A stretch of 43,506 bases of DNA from Porphyromonadaceae bacterium UBA7042 (GTDB lineage: Bacteria > Bacteroidota > Bacteroidia > Bacteroidales > Muribaculaceae), in NCBI GenBank assembly GCA_002494015.1, contig DLAR01000077.1, positions 1-43,506 on the forward strand, written 5' to 3'. The notes beneath the pieces were generated by a model that saw only the letters and a program-made list of their open reading frames with translations, ran no database searches and had not been told where the DNA came from. Of this stretch, positions 1-7,993 are shown one piece after another; position 1 is the stretch's first letter; each line of letters starts with the position of its first letter. Both the position numbers and the translations under genes were made by a program.

Positions 1-93
1 TACAGCTATGCTCCCTCTGTGTAATAACGAGTTAACTGAAAGATGCTACCACTTTGGATTAACATTTGTTATGAAACGCCCTCTTAATGAAAA

Positions 94-128
94 GTTCACA
101 GCGGTATCAGGATGGTTCCGCTGTGAAC
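94..128 (-). terminator. Terminator of the ferritin gene
   Basis: A perfect 11-bp inverted repeat (arms 94-104 and 118-128, 13-base loop) lies 30 bases beyond the ferritin stop codon. Read on the minus strand it is followed by a short T-rich stretch (TTTTCATT). This fits a rho-independent terminator, although the T run is short. Bases 1-93 to its left show nothing I can assign. Confidence 0.65.
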
Positions 129-157
129 AATCAATGAGTAATGTCGTGTTGGCCGGG

Positions 158-676
158 TTATTCTTCTGACAGAACCGAGGGTGCGTTGTAGACGCGTGCG
201 CCGAGTTCTTGGTTCAGCATGTAGAGCCCCATGCCGTTGCCTTGAATCATTTTGAACTTGTCGATGAGGGTGCGGGCGTTGTCTTCTTCCTCGACCTGTT
301 CAGTGACGAACCAGTTGAGGCGGTCGCGGGTGGCGTAGTCGTGTTCCTCCTCGGCCAAGGCGTAGAGGTTGTTTATCATAGCCGTTACTTTCTGCTCGTG
401 GGCGAGAGTGGCTTCAAATGCCGCCAAGGGAGATTCCCATGAAGTGTCGACAGCGTCGATGGCTTTGAGCTCGACGCGGCCTCCGCGCTGATTGATGTAG
501 TTCATGAAAATATTAGCGTGGTCCTGTTCTTCCTTGAACTGGATTTTAAACCAGTTGGCTATTCCCGAGAGACCTTCGGCCTCAAAGTGCATGCCCATCG
601 ACAGATAAAGGTAGGCACTCCATAACTCGGCGTTAATCTGTTGATTAAGCGCGTCTTGCAGTCTGTTGCTTAACAT
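158..676 (-). CDS. ftnA: Ferritin (non-haem iron storage)
   Basis: Encodes a 172-residue bacterial ferritin, which oxidises Fe(II) and stores ferric iron inside a 24-subunit cytoplasmic shell. The N-terminus (MLSNRLQDALNQQINAEL) and the four-helix pattern with ferroxidase-type Glu/His residues (EEQDHA; later VEEEDNA) are typical of FtnA, and the length matches the family. An upstream in-frame ATG at 712 would add 12 residues, but the likely -7 box at 718-725 places transcription start near 711. The ATG at 676 also gives the usual ferritin start, so it was chosen. The gene is monocistronic, with a hairpin terminator downstream. With the perR-rubrerythrin pair at 38 kb it gives this segment two iron/oxidative-stress loci. 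Confidence 0.93.
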   Translation of the reverse strand: MLSNRLQDALNQQINAELWSAYLYLSMGMHFEAEGLSGIANWFKIQFKEEQDHANIFMNYINQRGGRVELKAIDAVDTSWESPLAAFEATLAHEQKVTAMINNLYALAEEEHDYATRDRLNWFVTEQVEEEDNARTLIDKFKMIQGNGMGLYMLNQELGARVYNAPSVLSEE

Positions 677-717
677 TGTTGTTGTTACTTTAAAATGATT
701 AAAATGTTTCAATGGTA

Positions 718-725
718 CAAATGTA
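718..725 (-). promoter_or_regulatory. Ferritin -7 promoter element
   Basis: On the minus strand this reads TACATTTG, a match to the Bacteroidota -7 consensus TAnnTTTG. It predicts transcription start near 711 and a leader of about 35 bases before the ATG at 676. No TTG was found at the ideal -33 spacing, so support rests on the -7 element alone. Confidence 0.45.
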
Positions 726-843
726 CAGAAAAAACGGTTATATATGTATAATGTTCATCTCAAATTTTTTCCGTTTCAATGTCTGAAAACAATACGGGCA
801 AAATTTTTTGATATGTTTTATAACATAATTCAAAAACATTTCG

Positions 844-851
844 TAGCTTTG
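844..851 (+). promoter_or_regulatory. -7 promoter element of the small ORF unit
   Basis: TAGCTTTG matches TAnnTTTG and lies about 85 bases before the 32-codon ORF at 937. No TTG is seen at the ideal -33 distance. The hairpin terminator at 1071-1100 closes the same short unit, which suggests a transcript of roughly 240 bases. Confidence 0.5.
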
Positions 852-936
852 CAGCGTTATTAGGGTAAGTAAGAGTAGATACACAGTTTTAGGTTTTACT
901 ATATTAATGTTTTAGGTTTATTAAAATTTTTGTGTT

Positions 937-1035
937 ATGCATGATTTATTGAAAAAAGCGGCAAAGTGGTATAAGACTACCAGCTATTGCCTTGCAAGCG
1001 CCGAGGTTTACCTTCACGAGGCCAACCGTAAATAA
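937..1035 (+). CDS. Possible 32-residue small protein
   Basis: An ATG-initiated 32-codon ORF sits in the 450-base gap between the divergent ferritin and aldo/keto reductase genes. It has its own candidate -7 box (844-851) and a good terminator (1071-1100). The peptide is basic at the N-terminus (HDLLKKAAKWYK), has a short hydrophobic middle with one Cys, and ends in charged residues (HEANRK). It has no signal peptide and no transmembrane segment. I do not recognise it. It could be a real small protein, or an ORF carried by a regulatory RNA. An alternative ATG at 941 is in another frame. The promoter-ORF-terminator arrangement is the main argument; codon use is consistent with coding but the ORF is too short to be decisive. 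Confidence 0.45.
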   Translation: MHDLLKKAAKWYKTTSYCLASAEVYLHEANRK

Positions 1036-1070
1036 GGCGGCTTGAAATTAAAAGCAGTTAAAAACCAGAT

Positions 1071-1100
1071 GCGTTCCTTATTGTTAAGGGGCGTTTTTTT
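1071..1100 (+). terminator. Rho-independent terminator of the small ORF unit
   Basis: Stem 1071-1080 pairs with 1085-1094 around a TTGT loop (a CCTTA/TAAGG core extended by G-C and G-T pairs), followed by a run of seven T to 1100. It ends the short transcript beginning near 858, just before the next promoter. Confidence 0.7.
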
Positions 1101-1112
1101 ATGTCGGGACGG

Positions 1113-1143
1113 TTGCGGGTAATATCGGTTTTCATTATTTTTG
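1113..1143 (+). promoter_or_regulatory. Promoter of the aldo/keto reductase gene
   Basis: TTG at 1113-1115 and TATTTTTG at 1136-1143 are separated by 20 bases, the expected Bacteroidota -33/-7 arrangement. Start is predicted near 1150, 16 bases before the ATG. Confidence 0.65.
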
Positions 1144-1165
1144 CAAGAAAAACACCATTACCGTT

Positions 1166-2128
1166 ATGAAATACAGAAAATGTGGCGAGAGCGGGGTGTT
1201 TCTGCCCGAAATCTCGCTGGGAATGTGGCATAATTTCGGTGACAGGGATGATGCTGCTGTGGCGCGGGACATGATTCTCGCGGCTTGGGATAACGGCATC
1301 TGCCACTTTGACCTCGCCAACAATTACGGACCATCACCCGGCAGTGCCGAGGAGACTTTTGGTCGAGTCTTGAAAAGCGACCTCGCCTCCCACCGCGACG
1401 AGATGTTTGTGTCGTCCAAGGCGGGGCACGAGATGTGGCCCGGCGTGTATGGCGACGGGTCTTCGCGCAAAAACCTGATAGCGTCGTGTAACGCGAGCCT
1501 GCGCCGGACCGGTCTTGAATATTTCGACGTGTTCTACAGTCACCGTTACGACGGGGTGACCCCGGTCGAGGAAACGATGCAGGCATTGATTGACATCGTG
1601 CGCAGCGGCAAGGCCCTTTATGCAGGTATTTCGAAGTATCCCCCGCGCGAGCAGCAGATTGCCTGCGACATCCTGCGTGAGGCGCGGGTGCCGTGTCTTG
1701 TCGGCCAGTATCGCGCGTCGATTTTTGACACTGATGCTATCCGTGGGAATTTCCCGGTCGCCGCGGCCAACGGCAGCGGAATCGTGTGTTTTTCACCACT
1801 CGCGCAGGGCTTGCTGACCGACAAATATCTCAATGGTATCCCGGCGCACAGCCGTGCCGCCAACCCCGACGGGTATCTGAAACGCAGCGACGTTACCCCC
1901 GGGAAGGTCGAGGCCGCCCGCAGATTAGGCGAGATTGCCGCAAGGCGCGGCGAGTCGCTTGCCTCGATGTCGATAGCATGGCTGCTTGCCGACAAGAGGG
2001 TCACGTCGGTAATCATCGGCGCGTCATCGGTCAATCAGTTGCTTTCCAATCTGAAATCGCTTGAATCGCCCGCGTTTACGCCCGACGAGCTGAAGGAAAT
2101 CGACGCTATTGCGGCACAAATAAGATGA
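1166..2128 (+). CDS. Aldo/keto reductase (YghZ-like)
   Basis: Encodes a 320-residue NADPH-dependent aldo/keto reductase with a (beta/alpha)8 barrel. The catalytic tetrad is visible as Asp49 and Tyr54 (FDLANNY), Lys85 (SSKAG) and His126 (YSHRYD). Overall resemblance, including GSAEETFGRVL and the WPGVYGDGSSRK stretch, is to the YghZ / L-glyceraldehyde-3-phosphate reductase branch, so detoxification of methylglyoxal or L-glyceraldehyde 3-phosphate is plausible. The substrate is inferred from family resemblance only. The C-terminal cofactor region (VIIGASSVNQL) is intact. The gene has its own promoter and is followed by a separately promoted aminotransferase. Confidence 0.88.
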   Translation: MKYRKCGESGVFLPEISLGMWHNFGDRDDAAVARDMILAAWDNGICHFDLANNYGPSPGSAEETFGRVLKSDLASHRDEMFVSSKAGHEMWPGVYGDGSSRKNLIASCNASLRRTGLEYFDVFYSHRYDGVTPVEETMQALIDIVRSGKALYAGISKYPPREQQIACDILREARVPCLVGQYRASIFDTDAIRGNFPVAAANGSGIVCFSPLAQGLLTDKYLNGIPAHSRAANPDGYLKRSDVTPGKVEAARRLGEIAARRGESLASMSIAWLLADKRVTSVIIGASSVNQLLSNLKSLESPAFTPDELKEIDAIAAQIR

Positions 2129-2166
2129 TTTTGCGGCAATGCGATAAAAATACGCTGTTTTTTATG

Positions 2167-2174
2167 TACTTTTG
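2167..2174 (+). promoter_or_regulatory. -7 element of the aminotransferase/tyrS unit
   Basis: TACTTTTG matches TAnnTTTG and lies 33 bases before the ATG at 2208. No clear TTG occurs at -33. Confidence 0.5.
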
Positions 2175-2207
2175 CATAGAAATTAATAACCAATAGAATA
2201 AGGGAAG

Positions 2208-3407
2208 ATGATGACTCATATTTCACAACGTGTACAGTCGCTGGCAGTGTCAGCGACTCTCGCCATGTCGCAGCGCTCGGCCGAGCTGAAGGCCCGGGGT
2301 GTCGATGTGATCAACCTCTCGGTCGGCGAGCCTGATTTCAATACGCCTGAACATATCAAGGAGGCAGCCAAGCGCGCTATTGACGAGAACTATTCGTTCT
2401 ATACGCCTGTGGCGGGATACATGTCGCTCCGCAAGGCTATCGCCGCCAAGCTGAAAGATGAGAACGGTCTTGACTACGCGCCCGAGCAGATTGTTGTTTC
2501 CAACGGTGCCAAGCAGGCTCTGTGCAACGTCATCCTTGCCACCGTCAACCCGGGCGACGAGGTCATTATCCCGATGCCCGCGTGGGTGAGCTATGTCGAG
2601 ATGGTGAAACTTGCCGAAGGAGTCCCCGTGCCGGTTGTCGCCACTATCGAGCAGGATTTCAAAGTAACTCCCGAGATGCTTGAAGGGGCTATTACCCCGA
2701 AGACCCGCATGGTGATGCTCTGCTCGCCCTCTAACCCGACCGGCAGTGTTTATTCCCGCGACGAGCTGAAGGCGCTTGCCGACGTGCTGGCCAAGTATCC
2801 CGACATCCTCGTGCTTGCCGACGAGATATATGAACACATACTCTTTACCGGCTCGTTTACATCGATGGCCTCTTTCCCCGAGATAGCCGACCGCACCATC
2901 GTCATCAACGGCGTGTCAAAGGCATACGCGATGACCGGCTGGCGCGTGGGTTACTGCGCCGCCCCGCTGTGGCTTGCCAAGGCTGTGACAAAACTTCAGG
3001 GACAGTATTCGTCCAACTGCTCGTCAATCGCCCAAAAGGCAGCCGAGGCCGCCTATACCGGCTCGCAGGAGTGTGTCGAGGAGATGAGGCTTGCCTTTGA
3101 GCGCCGCCGTGACCTCGTCGTGGAGCTTGCCCGTCAGATTCCCAGATTGCAGGTCAACTACCCGCAGGGCGCGTTCTACCTGTTCCCCGAGGTCAGTGCC
3201 TACATCGGCAAGACTACGCCCGACGGCAAGGCTATCACCTCGTCGGGCGACTTGGCAATGTATCTGCTCGAAACCGGTCACGTCGCAACCGTCGACGGTG
3301 CTGCATTCGGTGTCGAAGGCTACATAAGGCTGAGCTATGCCACCAGCGATGACAACATCCGCGAGGCGATGCGCCGCATAGCCGACGCGCTATCTAAACT
3401 GAAATAA
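2208..3407 (+). CDS. aspC: PLP-dependent aspartate-type aminotransferase
   Basis: A 399-residue class I aminotransferase, fold type I, probably exchanging amino groups between aspartate and 2-oxoglutarate. Visible residues are the pyridoxal-phosphate lysine K238 (VSKAYAMTGWR), N176 (SNPTG), D205 and Y208 (LADEIYEH), and the C-terminal carboxylate-binding Arg374 (YIRLSYA). Length is normal for the aspB/aspC-like subgroup. Two adjacent ATG codons (2208, 2211) could both serve as start. tyrS follows after 15 bases, so the two are probably cotranscribed. Substrate range (aspartate versus aromatic or other amino acids) cannot be fixed by eye. Confidence 0.88.
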   Translation: MMTHISQRVQSLAVSATLAMSQRSAELKARGVDVINLSVGEPDFNTPEHIKEAAKRAIDENYSFYTPVAGYMSLRKAIAAKLKDENGLDYAPEQIVVSNGAKQALCNVILATVNPGDEVIIPMPAWVSYVEMVKLAEGVPVPVVATIEQDFKVTPEMLEGAITPKTRMVMLCSPSNPTGSVYSRDELKALADVLAKYPDILVLADEIYEHILFTGSFTSMASFPEIADRTIVINGVSKAYAMTGWRVGYCAAPLWLAKAVTKLQGQYSSNCSSIAQKAAEAAYTGSQECVEEMRLAFERRRDLVVELARQIPRLQVNYPQGAFYLFPEVSAYIGKTTPDGKAITSSGDLAMYLLETGHVATVDGAAFGVEGYIRLSYATSDDNIREAMRRIADALSKLK

Positions 3408-3422
3408 CAAAAACGACATAAA

Positions 3423-4715
3423 ATGGACTTTATTGAAGAACTGACATGGCGAGGCATGATCCACCAGATGATGCCGGGAACCGACGAACAATTAAAGAAG
3501 GAAATGACGACGGCCTATCTGGGCATTGACCCGACGGCCGACTCGCTCCATATAGGGCACCTCGTGGGTGTGATGATTCTGAAGCACTTCCAGCGGTCGG
3601 GACACAAGCCCATCGCCCTTGTCGGCGGCGCGACCGGCATGATCGGCGACCCCTCGATGAAAAGTCAGGAACGCAAGCTCCTTGACGAGGAAACCCTGCG
3701 CCACAATCAGGAGGCAATCAAGCGTCAGCTTGCCAAATTCCTCGATTTTGATTCTGACGCGCCCAACGCCGCCGAGCTTGTCAACAACTATGACTGGATG
3801 AAAAACTTCTCGTTCTTGGACTTCATCCGCGACGTGGGCAAGCACATCACCGTCAACTACATGATGGCCAAGGACTCGGTTAAAAAGCGTCTCAGCGGCG
3901 AGTCTCAGCAGGGAATGTCGTTCACCGAGTTCTCCTATCAGCTTGTGCAGGGGTATGACTTCCTCAACCTCTATCGCGAGAAAGGCTGCAAGCTGCAGCT
4001 TGGCGGTTCAGACCAGTGGGGCAACATCACAACCGGCACCGAGCTTATCCGCCGCACTGTCGGAGGCGAGGCTTACGCCCTCACCTGTCCCCTTATCACC
4101 AAGGCCGACGGTGGAAAATTCGGCAAGACAGAGAGCGGCAACGTGTGGCTTGACCCGCGTTATACCTCGCCTTACAAGTTTTACCAGTTCTGGCTCAATG
4201 TGAGCGATGCCGATGCCGAGAAATATATCAAAATTTTCACATTCCTGTCGCGTGAGGAAATCGAGTCACTCGTGGCCGAGCAGGCACAGGATCCCGGCCG
4301 CCGTCCCCTCCAGCACCGACTGGCCAAGGAAATCACCACGATGGTACACTCGGCCGAGGATTACGAGGCTGCCGTAGAGGCATCGCAGATTCTTTTCAGC
4401 AACAAGGCCGGCGAGATTCTTCACAAGATTGACGAGCCCACCCTGCTTGCCGTGATGGAAGGGGTGCCCACTTTCGAGGTTTCGCGTCAGGCGATTGCAG
4501 ATGGCATAAAGCTTGCCGACCTTCTGACCGATGCCGCCCCCGTGTTTCCATCCAAGGGGGAGATGCGCAAGATGGTGCAGGGAGGCGGTGTCTCCATCAA
4601 CAAGGAGAAAGTGGCCGATGCCTACGCTCCAGCCGACCTGTCAATGCTCCTTAACGACAAATACATTCTCGTTCAGCGCGGTAAAAAGAATTACTTCCTG
4701 CTGATTGCGAAATAA
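3423..4715 (+). CDS. tyrS: Tyrosyl-tRNA synthetase
   Basis: A 430-residue class Ic aminoacyl-tRNA synthetase that charges tRNA-Tyr. The HIGH signature is at residues 43-46, the KMSKS-equivalent is KFGKT at 232-236, and the Tyr-binding block YQLVQGYDF and GGSDQWGN are intact. A C-terminal S4-type RNA-binding region is present (MVQGGGVSINKEKV). Length agrees with bacterial TyrRS. It lies 15 bases after the aminotransferase gene and is followed by two tandem hairpins, the second a strong terminator. Confidence 0.97.
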   Translation: MDFIEELTWRGMIHQMMPGTDEQLKKEMTTAYLGIDPTADSLHIGHLVGVMILKHFQRSGHKPIALVGGATGMIGDPSMKSQERKLLDEETLRHNQEAIKRQLAKFLDFDSDAPNAAELVNNYDWMKNFSFLDFIRDVGKHITVNYMMAKDSVKKRLSGESQQGMSFTEFSYQLVQGYDFLNLYREKGCKLQLGGSDQWGNITTGTELIRRTVGGEAYALTCPLITKADGGKFGKTESGNVWLDPRYTSPYKFYQFWLNVSDADAEKYIKIFTFLSREEIESLVAEQAQDPGRRPLQHRLAKEITTMVHSAEDYEAAVEASQILFSNKAGEILHKIDEPTLLAVMEGVPTFEVSRQAIADGIKLADLLTDAAPVFPSKGEMRKMVQGGGVSINKEKVADAYAPADLSMLLNDKYILVQRGKKNYFLLIAK

Positions 4716-4747
4716 GAGGTTGTTATTAAAAACCTCTAAAGATTTTT
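4715..4747 (+). terminator. First hairpin after tyrS
   Basis: AGAGGTT (4715-4721) pairs with AACCTCT (4731-4737) and is followed by AAAGATTTTT. It begins at the tyrS stop codon and is probably an accessory terminator before the stronger one 26 bases on. Confidence 0.45.
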
Positions 4748-4762
4748 AACGAAATGAGGAAA

Positions 4763-4808
4763 GACAGCAATGCTGCCGGTGAAATACCGCAGCATTGCTG
4801 TCTTTTTT
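4763..4808 (+). terminator. Strong terminator after tyrS
   Basis: A 14-bp perfect stem (4763-4776 with 4789-4802), extended by three inner pairs next to one bulged base, is followed immediately by six T. Classic rho-independent terminator closing the aminotransferase-tyrS unit. The rest of the gap to 5008 holds only the next promoter. Confidence 0.9.
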
Positions 4809-4926
4809 GTCAATTATAACGGATAAATGTTAACACGGGTTAACAGTTGGTGTGCAATTCGGCAAGATTTATTAAGAAAAGAGCGATTTTTGGACCGATT
4901 AGACGAGTTAAGCAATTTTTTGTGCC

Positions 4927-4934
4927 TAACTTTG
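4927..4934 (+). promoter_or_regulatory. -7 element of the acyl-CoA synthetase gene
   Basis: TAACTTTG, a perfect TAnnTTTG match, predicts a start near 4941 and a 65-base leader before the ATG at 5008. No TTG lies at the ideal -33 spacing. Confidence 0.5.
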
Positions 4935-5007
4935 TGCCTTAAATTTTGTTGTAACAGACTTGACATACTTGTCCGTTACATATATCACATTCACTATTGT
5001 TAGAGAA

Positions 5008-6810
5008 ATGACAAATATACTGACCGATTTAGTACGCCGACAGGCAGCGAAATATGGCGATGCCGCCGCGCTTGCCGCTCCTTGCGCCGACGGCAGTTGG
5101 GCCGATATTTCGTGGAACACTCTTTCACGCGATGTCGACACCGTAGCGCGGGCGATGGAGATTATCGGAGTCAAAGAGGGGGACAATATAGCTACATTCT
5201 CGGCCAACCGCCCCGAGAACCTCGTCACCGACATGGCCGCCTACCTTAACCGCGCCGTGTCGATTTCAATCTATGCGACTTCGAGTCTTGAACAGGTAAT
5301 ATATATAGTCAACGACAGCAAGAGCGAGATTCTTTTTGCCGGTAATTACACCCAGTATAAAATCGCCCGCGAGGCTCAGGCCGTGTGCGGGTGTCTGCGG
5401 CAGATTGTGGTTATAAAGGATATAGAGCTTGACGCTGATGACAAGACCACGGTTAAGTGGTGCGATCTGTTGAAACTGGGCGGCTCGGCCACGGCTGAAT
5501 GCATAAAGGAGGTCGAGCTGCGCACGTCCCGTGCCCTCCCCGACGATATTGCGACGCTTGTCTACACCTCGGGGACTACCGGGGAGCCGAAAGGGGCAGT
5601 TCTCACCCACAGCAACTTCAATGCCTGTATGCAGGGCCACCGCGACCGGTTTCCGTGGATTGCCGCAGGTCAAACGTCGCTTGCATTTCTGCCGCTGAGC
5701 CACATCTTTGAAAAAGGATGGAGCTACTTCTGCCTGTTTGCCGGAATCAAGAACTATATCAACCGCCATCCTCAGGATATTCAGAACGCAATTGCCACGG
5801 TGCGGCCCAACTATATGTGCAGCGTGCCCCGTTTTTGGGAAAAGGTATATGCTGCCGTGCAAGAGAAAATCGGGTCGATGAACGGCTTTACCAAGTGGAT
5901 GACGATGAGCGCACTGAAAACGGGTCGCCGGCGTAACCTCGACTATCTGAGACTTGGCAAGAAAGTGCCGTGGTGGCTTGAGGCGCGCTATGGCTTTTTT
6001 GACAAATATGTTTTCTCTCTGCTCCGGCGCACAATCGGAATCGAGCGCGGATTGCTGTTTCCTGTCGCAGGCGCGCCCATTTCGTCCAAGATTGTGGAGT
6101 TTTTCCGCTCATGCGGCATAAATCTCGTCGAGGGTTACGGACTTTCCGAGACTACTGCTACGGTGAGCTGCTATCCTGACGTGGATTATGCTATCGGGTC
6201 AGTAGGAGCTCCGATTCCCGGTGTTCAGGTGAAAATCGGGCCTGACAACGAGATTCTGGTCAAAGGTCCCACCGTCATGCGTGGCTATTATAACAAACCC
6301 GAGGCGACAGAGGCGGCTTTTACTCCTGACGGATGGTTCCGTACAGGTGATGCCGGCCGCATCGACGCGTCGGGCGCGATTGTGCTGACCGACCGAATCA
6401 AAGACCTATTCAAGACATCCAACGGCAAGTATATCGCTCCGCAGGCGATAGAGAGCCGCCTCGGTGAGGACAAGTATATAGACCAAGTTGCTGTAATAGG
6501 CGACCGCCGCAAATATGTTACCGCCATCATCGTACCCGCTTTTGCCGCACTGAAAGAGTATGCCGGTCAGAAGGGTATTTCTTATAAATCGCTCGAGGAC
6601 CTCGTTTCCAACAGCGAGATTGTTCGCCTTATTCAGAACCGGCTGGAGCAGTTGCAAAAAGGATTGGCCGGATTTGAAAAAATCAAGAAATTCACGTTGC
6701 TCCCGCGCGAGTTCACGATGGAGTCAGGCGAGCTGACCAATACGCTCAAAATCCGCCGCCCGGTCATCAACGACCACTTTGCCCGCGAGATAGAGGCGAT
6801 GTACATATGA
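5008..6810 (+). CDS. fadD: Long-chain acyl-CoA synthetase (AMP-forming)
   Basis: A 600-residue ANL-superfamily enzyme that activates fatty acids with ATP and CoA. The P-loop motif YTSGTTGEPKG is at residues 186-196; the AMP-binding motif GYGLSET and the hinge/ATP motifs (DGWFRTGDAGRID, TDRIKDLFKTSNGKYIAP) are present in order. The frame opens further upstream with a TTG at 4960, but that would place 16 unlikely residues before the family-typical MTNILTDLVRRQA, so the ATG at 5008 is used. Length fits the long-chain acyl-CoA synthetase group of Bacteroidota. The symbol is a family-level label. The asd gene follows after a heptad-repeat spacer. Confidence 0.88.
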   Translation: MTNILTDLVRRQAAKYGDAAALAAPCADGSWADISWNTLSRDVDTVARAMEIIGVKEGDNIATFSANRPENLVTDMAAYLNRAVSISIYATSSLEQVIYIVNDSKSEILFAGNYTQYKIAREAQAVCGCLRQIVVIKDIELDADDKTTVKWCDLLKLGGSATAECIKEVELRTSRALPDDIATLVYTSGTTGEPKGAVLTHSNFNACMQGHRDRFPWIAAGQTSLAFLPLSHIFEKGWSYFCLFAGIKNYINRHPQDIQNAIATVRPNYMCSVPRFWEKVYAAVQEKIGSMNGFTKWMTMSALKTGRRRNLDYLRLGKKVPWWLEARYGFFDKYVFSLLRRTIGIERGLLFPVAGAPISSKIVEFFRSCGINLVEGYGLSETTATVSCYPDVDYAIGSVGAPIPGVQVKIGPDNEILVKGPTVMRGYYNKPEATEAAFTPDGWFRTGDAGRIDASGAIVLTDRIKDLFKTSNGKYIAPQAIESRLGEDKYIDQVAVIGDRRKYVTAIIVPAFAALKEYAGQKGISYKSLEDLVSNSEIVRLIQNRLEQLQKGLAGFEKIKKFTLLPREFTMESGELTNTLKIRRPVINDHFAREIEAMYI

Positions 6811-6816
6811 CAAAAT

Positions 6817-6865
6817 AACAGATAACATATTGCAGATAACAAATACCAAATAGCAGATAGTAAAT
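6817..6865. repeat. Degenerate heptanucleotide tandem array
   Basis: Seven consecutive 7-bp units kept in register: AACAGAT, AACATAT, TGCAGAT, AACAAAT, ACCAAAT, AGCAGAT, AGTAAAT. The array fills the gap between the acyl-CoA synthetase stop and the asd start. It belongs to the set of period-7 intergenic arrays in this window. Confidence 0.75.
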
Positions 6866-6876
6866 AATAACAACTG

Positions 6877-7887
6877 ATGAAAGTAGCCATTGTTGGTGCC
6901 AGTGGTGCCGTAGGTCAGGAGTTTCTCCGTGTCCTTGCAGAACAGAATTTTCCCATTGACGAGCTGTTGCTTTTCGGCTCGAAACGCAGTGCCGGTAAAA
7001 GTTATAACTTTCGAGGCAAAGATTATGTCGTCAAAGAGCTGACCCGGAATCCCGAGGATTTCAAGGGCGTGGATTTCGCCTTTGTGTCGGCAGGAGCGGG
7101 TGTGTCACGCGAATATGCCGATGTCATCACCGCCCACGGCGCGCTGATGATTGACAACTCCAGCGCGTTCCGCATGGACAGCGACGTGCCCCTCGTGGTT
7201 CCCGAGGTAAACGGCGAGGATGCGTTCAACGCCCCCCGCAATATCATCGCCAATCCCAACTGCACCACCATCATCATGGTCGTGGCGCTCAAGCCGATAA
7301 ACGACATTTCTTCCATTCGCCGCATCCATGTCGCGACCTATCAGGCAGCCAGCGGCGCCGGTGCTACCGCGATGGACGAGCTTGTCAGCCAGTATGCCGA
7401 GATTCAGGCGGGTAAAGAGCCTGTGGTCGAGAAATTTGCCTATCAGCTTGCCTACAACCTCATTCCCCACATCGACGTATTCCTCGACAACGGATACACC
7501 AAGGAGGAAATGAAGATGTTTAACGAGACAAAGAAAATCATGCATGCGCCGGGACTGGATGTCAGTGCGATGTGTGTGCGAGTGCCTGTATTGCGCGCCC
7601 ATTCCGAGGCGGTGTGGGTCGAAACCGAGCGGCCCGTCAGCGTCGAGGAGGCCCGTGCCGCCTTTGAAAAGGCCGAAGGACTCGTTGTCATTGACAATCC
7701 GGCTGAAAAGAAATATCCCATGCCTCTTGACGTGACCGGCAGTGATCCCGTCTATGTGGGACGCATCCGCAAGGACCTCGCAGGCGACCACGGCCTGTCA
7801 TTCTGGCTCGTGGGCGACCAGATCAAGAAGGGCGCGGCTCTCAATGCCGTCCAGATCGCCCAGTATATTCTCGCCCACAAGAAATGA
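6877..7887 (+). CDS. asd: Aspartate-semialdehyde dehydrogenase
   Basis: A 336-residue NADPH-dependent enzyme that converts L-aspartyl phosphate to aspartate semialdehyde, the branch point to lysine/diaminopimelate, threonine and methionine. The nucleotide-binding GASGAVG is at residues 7-13, the catalytic Cys is C129 in NPNCTT, and the conserved His region (RVPVLRAHSEAV) is intact. Length is typical. It follows the acyl-CoA synthetase gene after a 66-base spacer made of heptad repeats; whether the two share a transcript cannot be told from the sequence. Confidence 0.96.
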   Translation: MKVAIVGASGAVGQEFLRVLAEQNFPIDELLLFGSKRSAGKSYNFRGKDYVVKELTRNPEDFKGVDFAFVSAGAGVSREYADVITAHGALMIDNSSAFRMDSDVPLVVPEVNGEDAFNAPRNIIANPNCTTIIMVVALKPINDISSIRRIHVATYQAASGAGATAMDELVSQYAEIQAGKEPVVEKFAYQLAYNLIPHIDVFLDNGYTKEEMKMFNETKKIMHAPGLDVSAMCVRVPVLRAHSEAVWVETERPVSVEEARAAFEKAEGLVVIDNPAEKKYPMPLDVTGSDPVYVGRIRKDLAGDHGLSFWLVGDQIKKGAALNAVQIAQYILAHKK

Positions 7888-7891
7888 GCTG

Positions 7892-7909
7892 TCGCGATTT
7901 TATCGCGAT
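7892..7909. repeat. Paired TCGCGA palindrome element, copy 1
   Basis: TCGCGA-TTTTA-TCGCGAT just after the asd stop. Read on the minus strand it is preceded by GTTTGTTTCAGC, similar to the GTTTGTTTAAAC that precedes copy 2 at 18222. See copies at 18222-18239 and 23697-23714. Confidence 0.65.
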
Positions 7910-7933
7910 GCTGAAACAAACTCTAAATCATAT

Positions 7934-7958
7934 AAGGGACATATATTTTATGTCCCTT
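7934..7958. terminator. Possible terminator between asd and the helicase gene
   Basis: AAGGGACATA (7934-7943) pairs perfectly with TATGTCCCTT (7949-7958) around a five-base loop. No real T run follows on the plus strand (TATGCG), so it may be a weak terminator or a structural hairpin. Confidence 0.4.
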
Positions 7959-7993
7959 TATGCGTTATTAAATATAGGATTGACTGAAACAAT

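Noticed and set aside
209..442. Plus-strand ORF inside the ferritin gene, and many similar antisense ORFs across the window
   Set aside because: These are shadows of GC3-rich genes on the other strand with low-complexity products and no promoters.
677..712. ATG at 712 as the ferritin start
   Set aside because: It lies at or before the predicted transcription start and adds residues not found in ferritins.
4960..5007. TTG start for the acyl-CoA synthetase, 16 codons upstream
   Set aside because: The extension lacks family resemblance; the ATG at 5008 gives the normal N-terminus.
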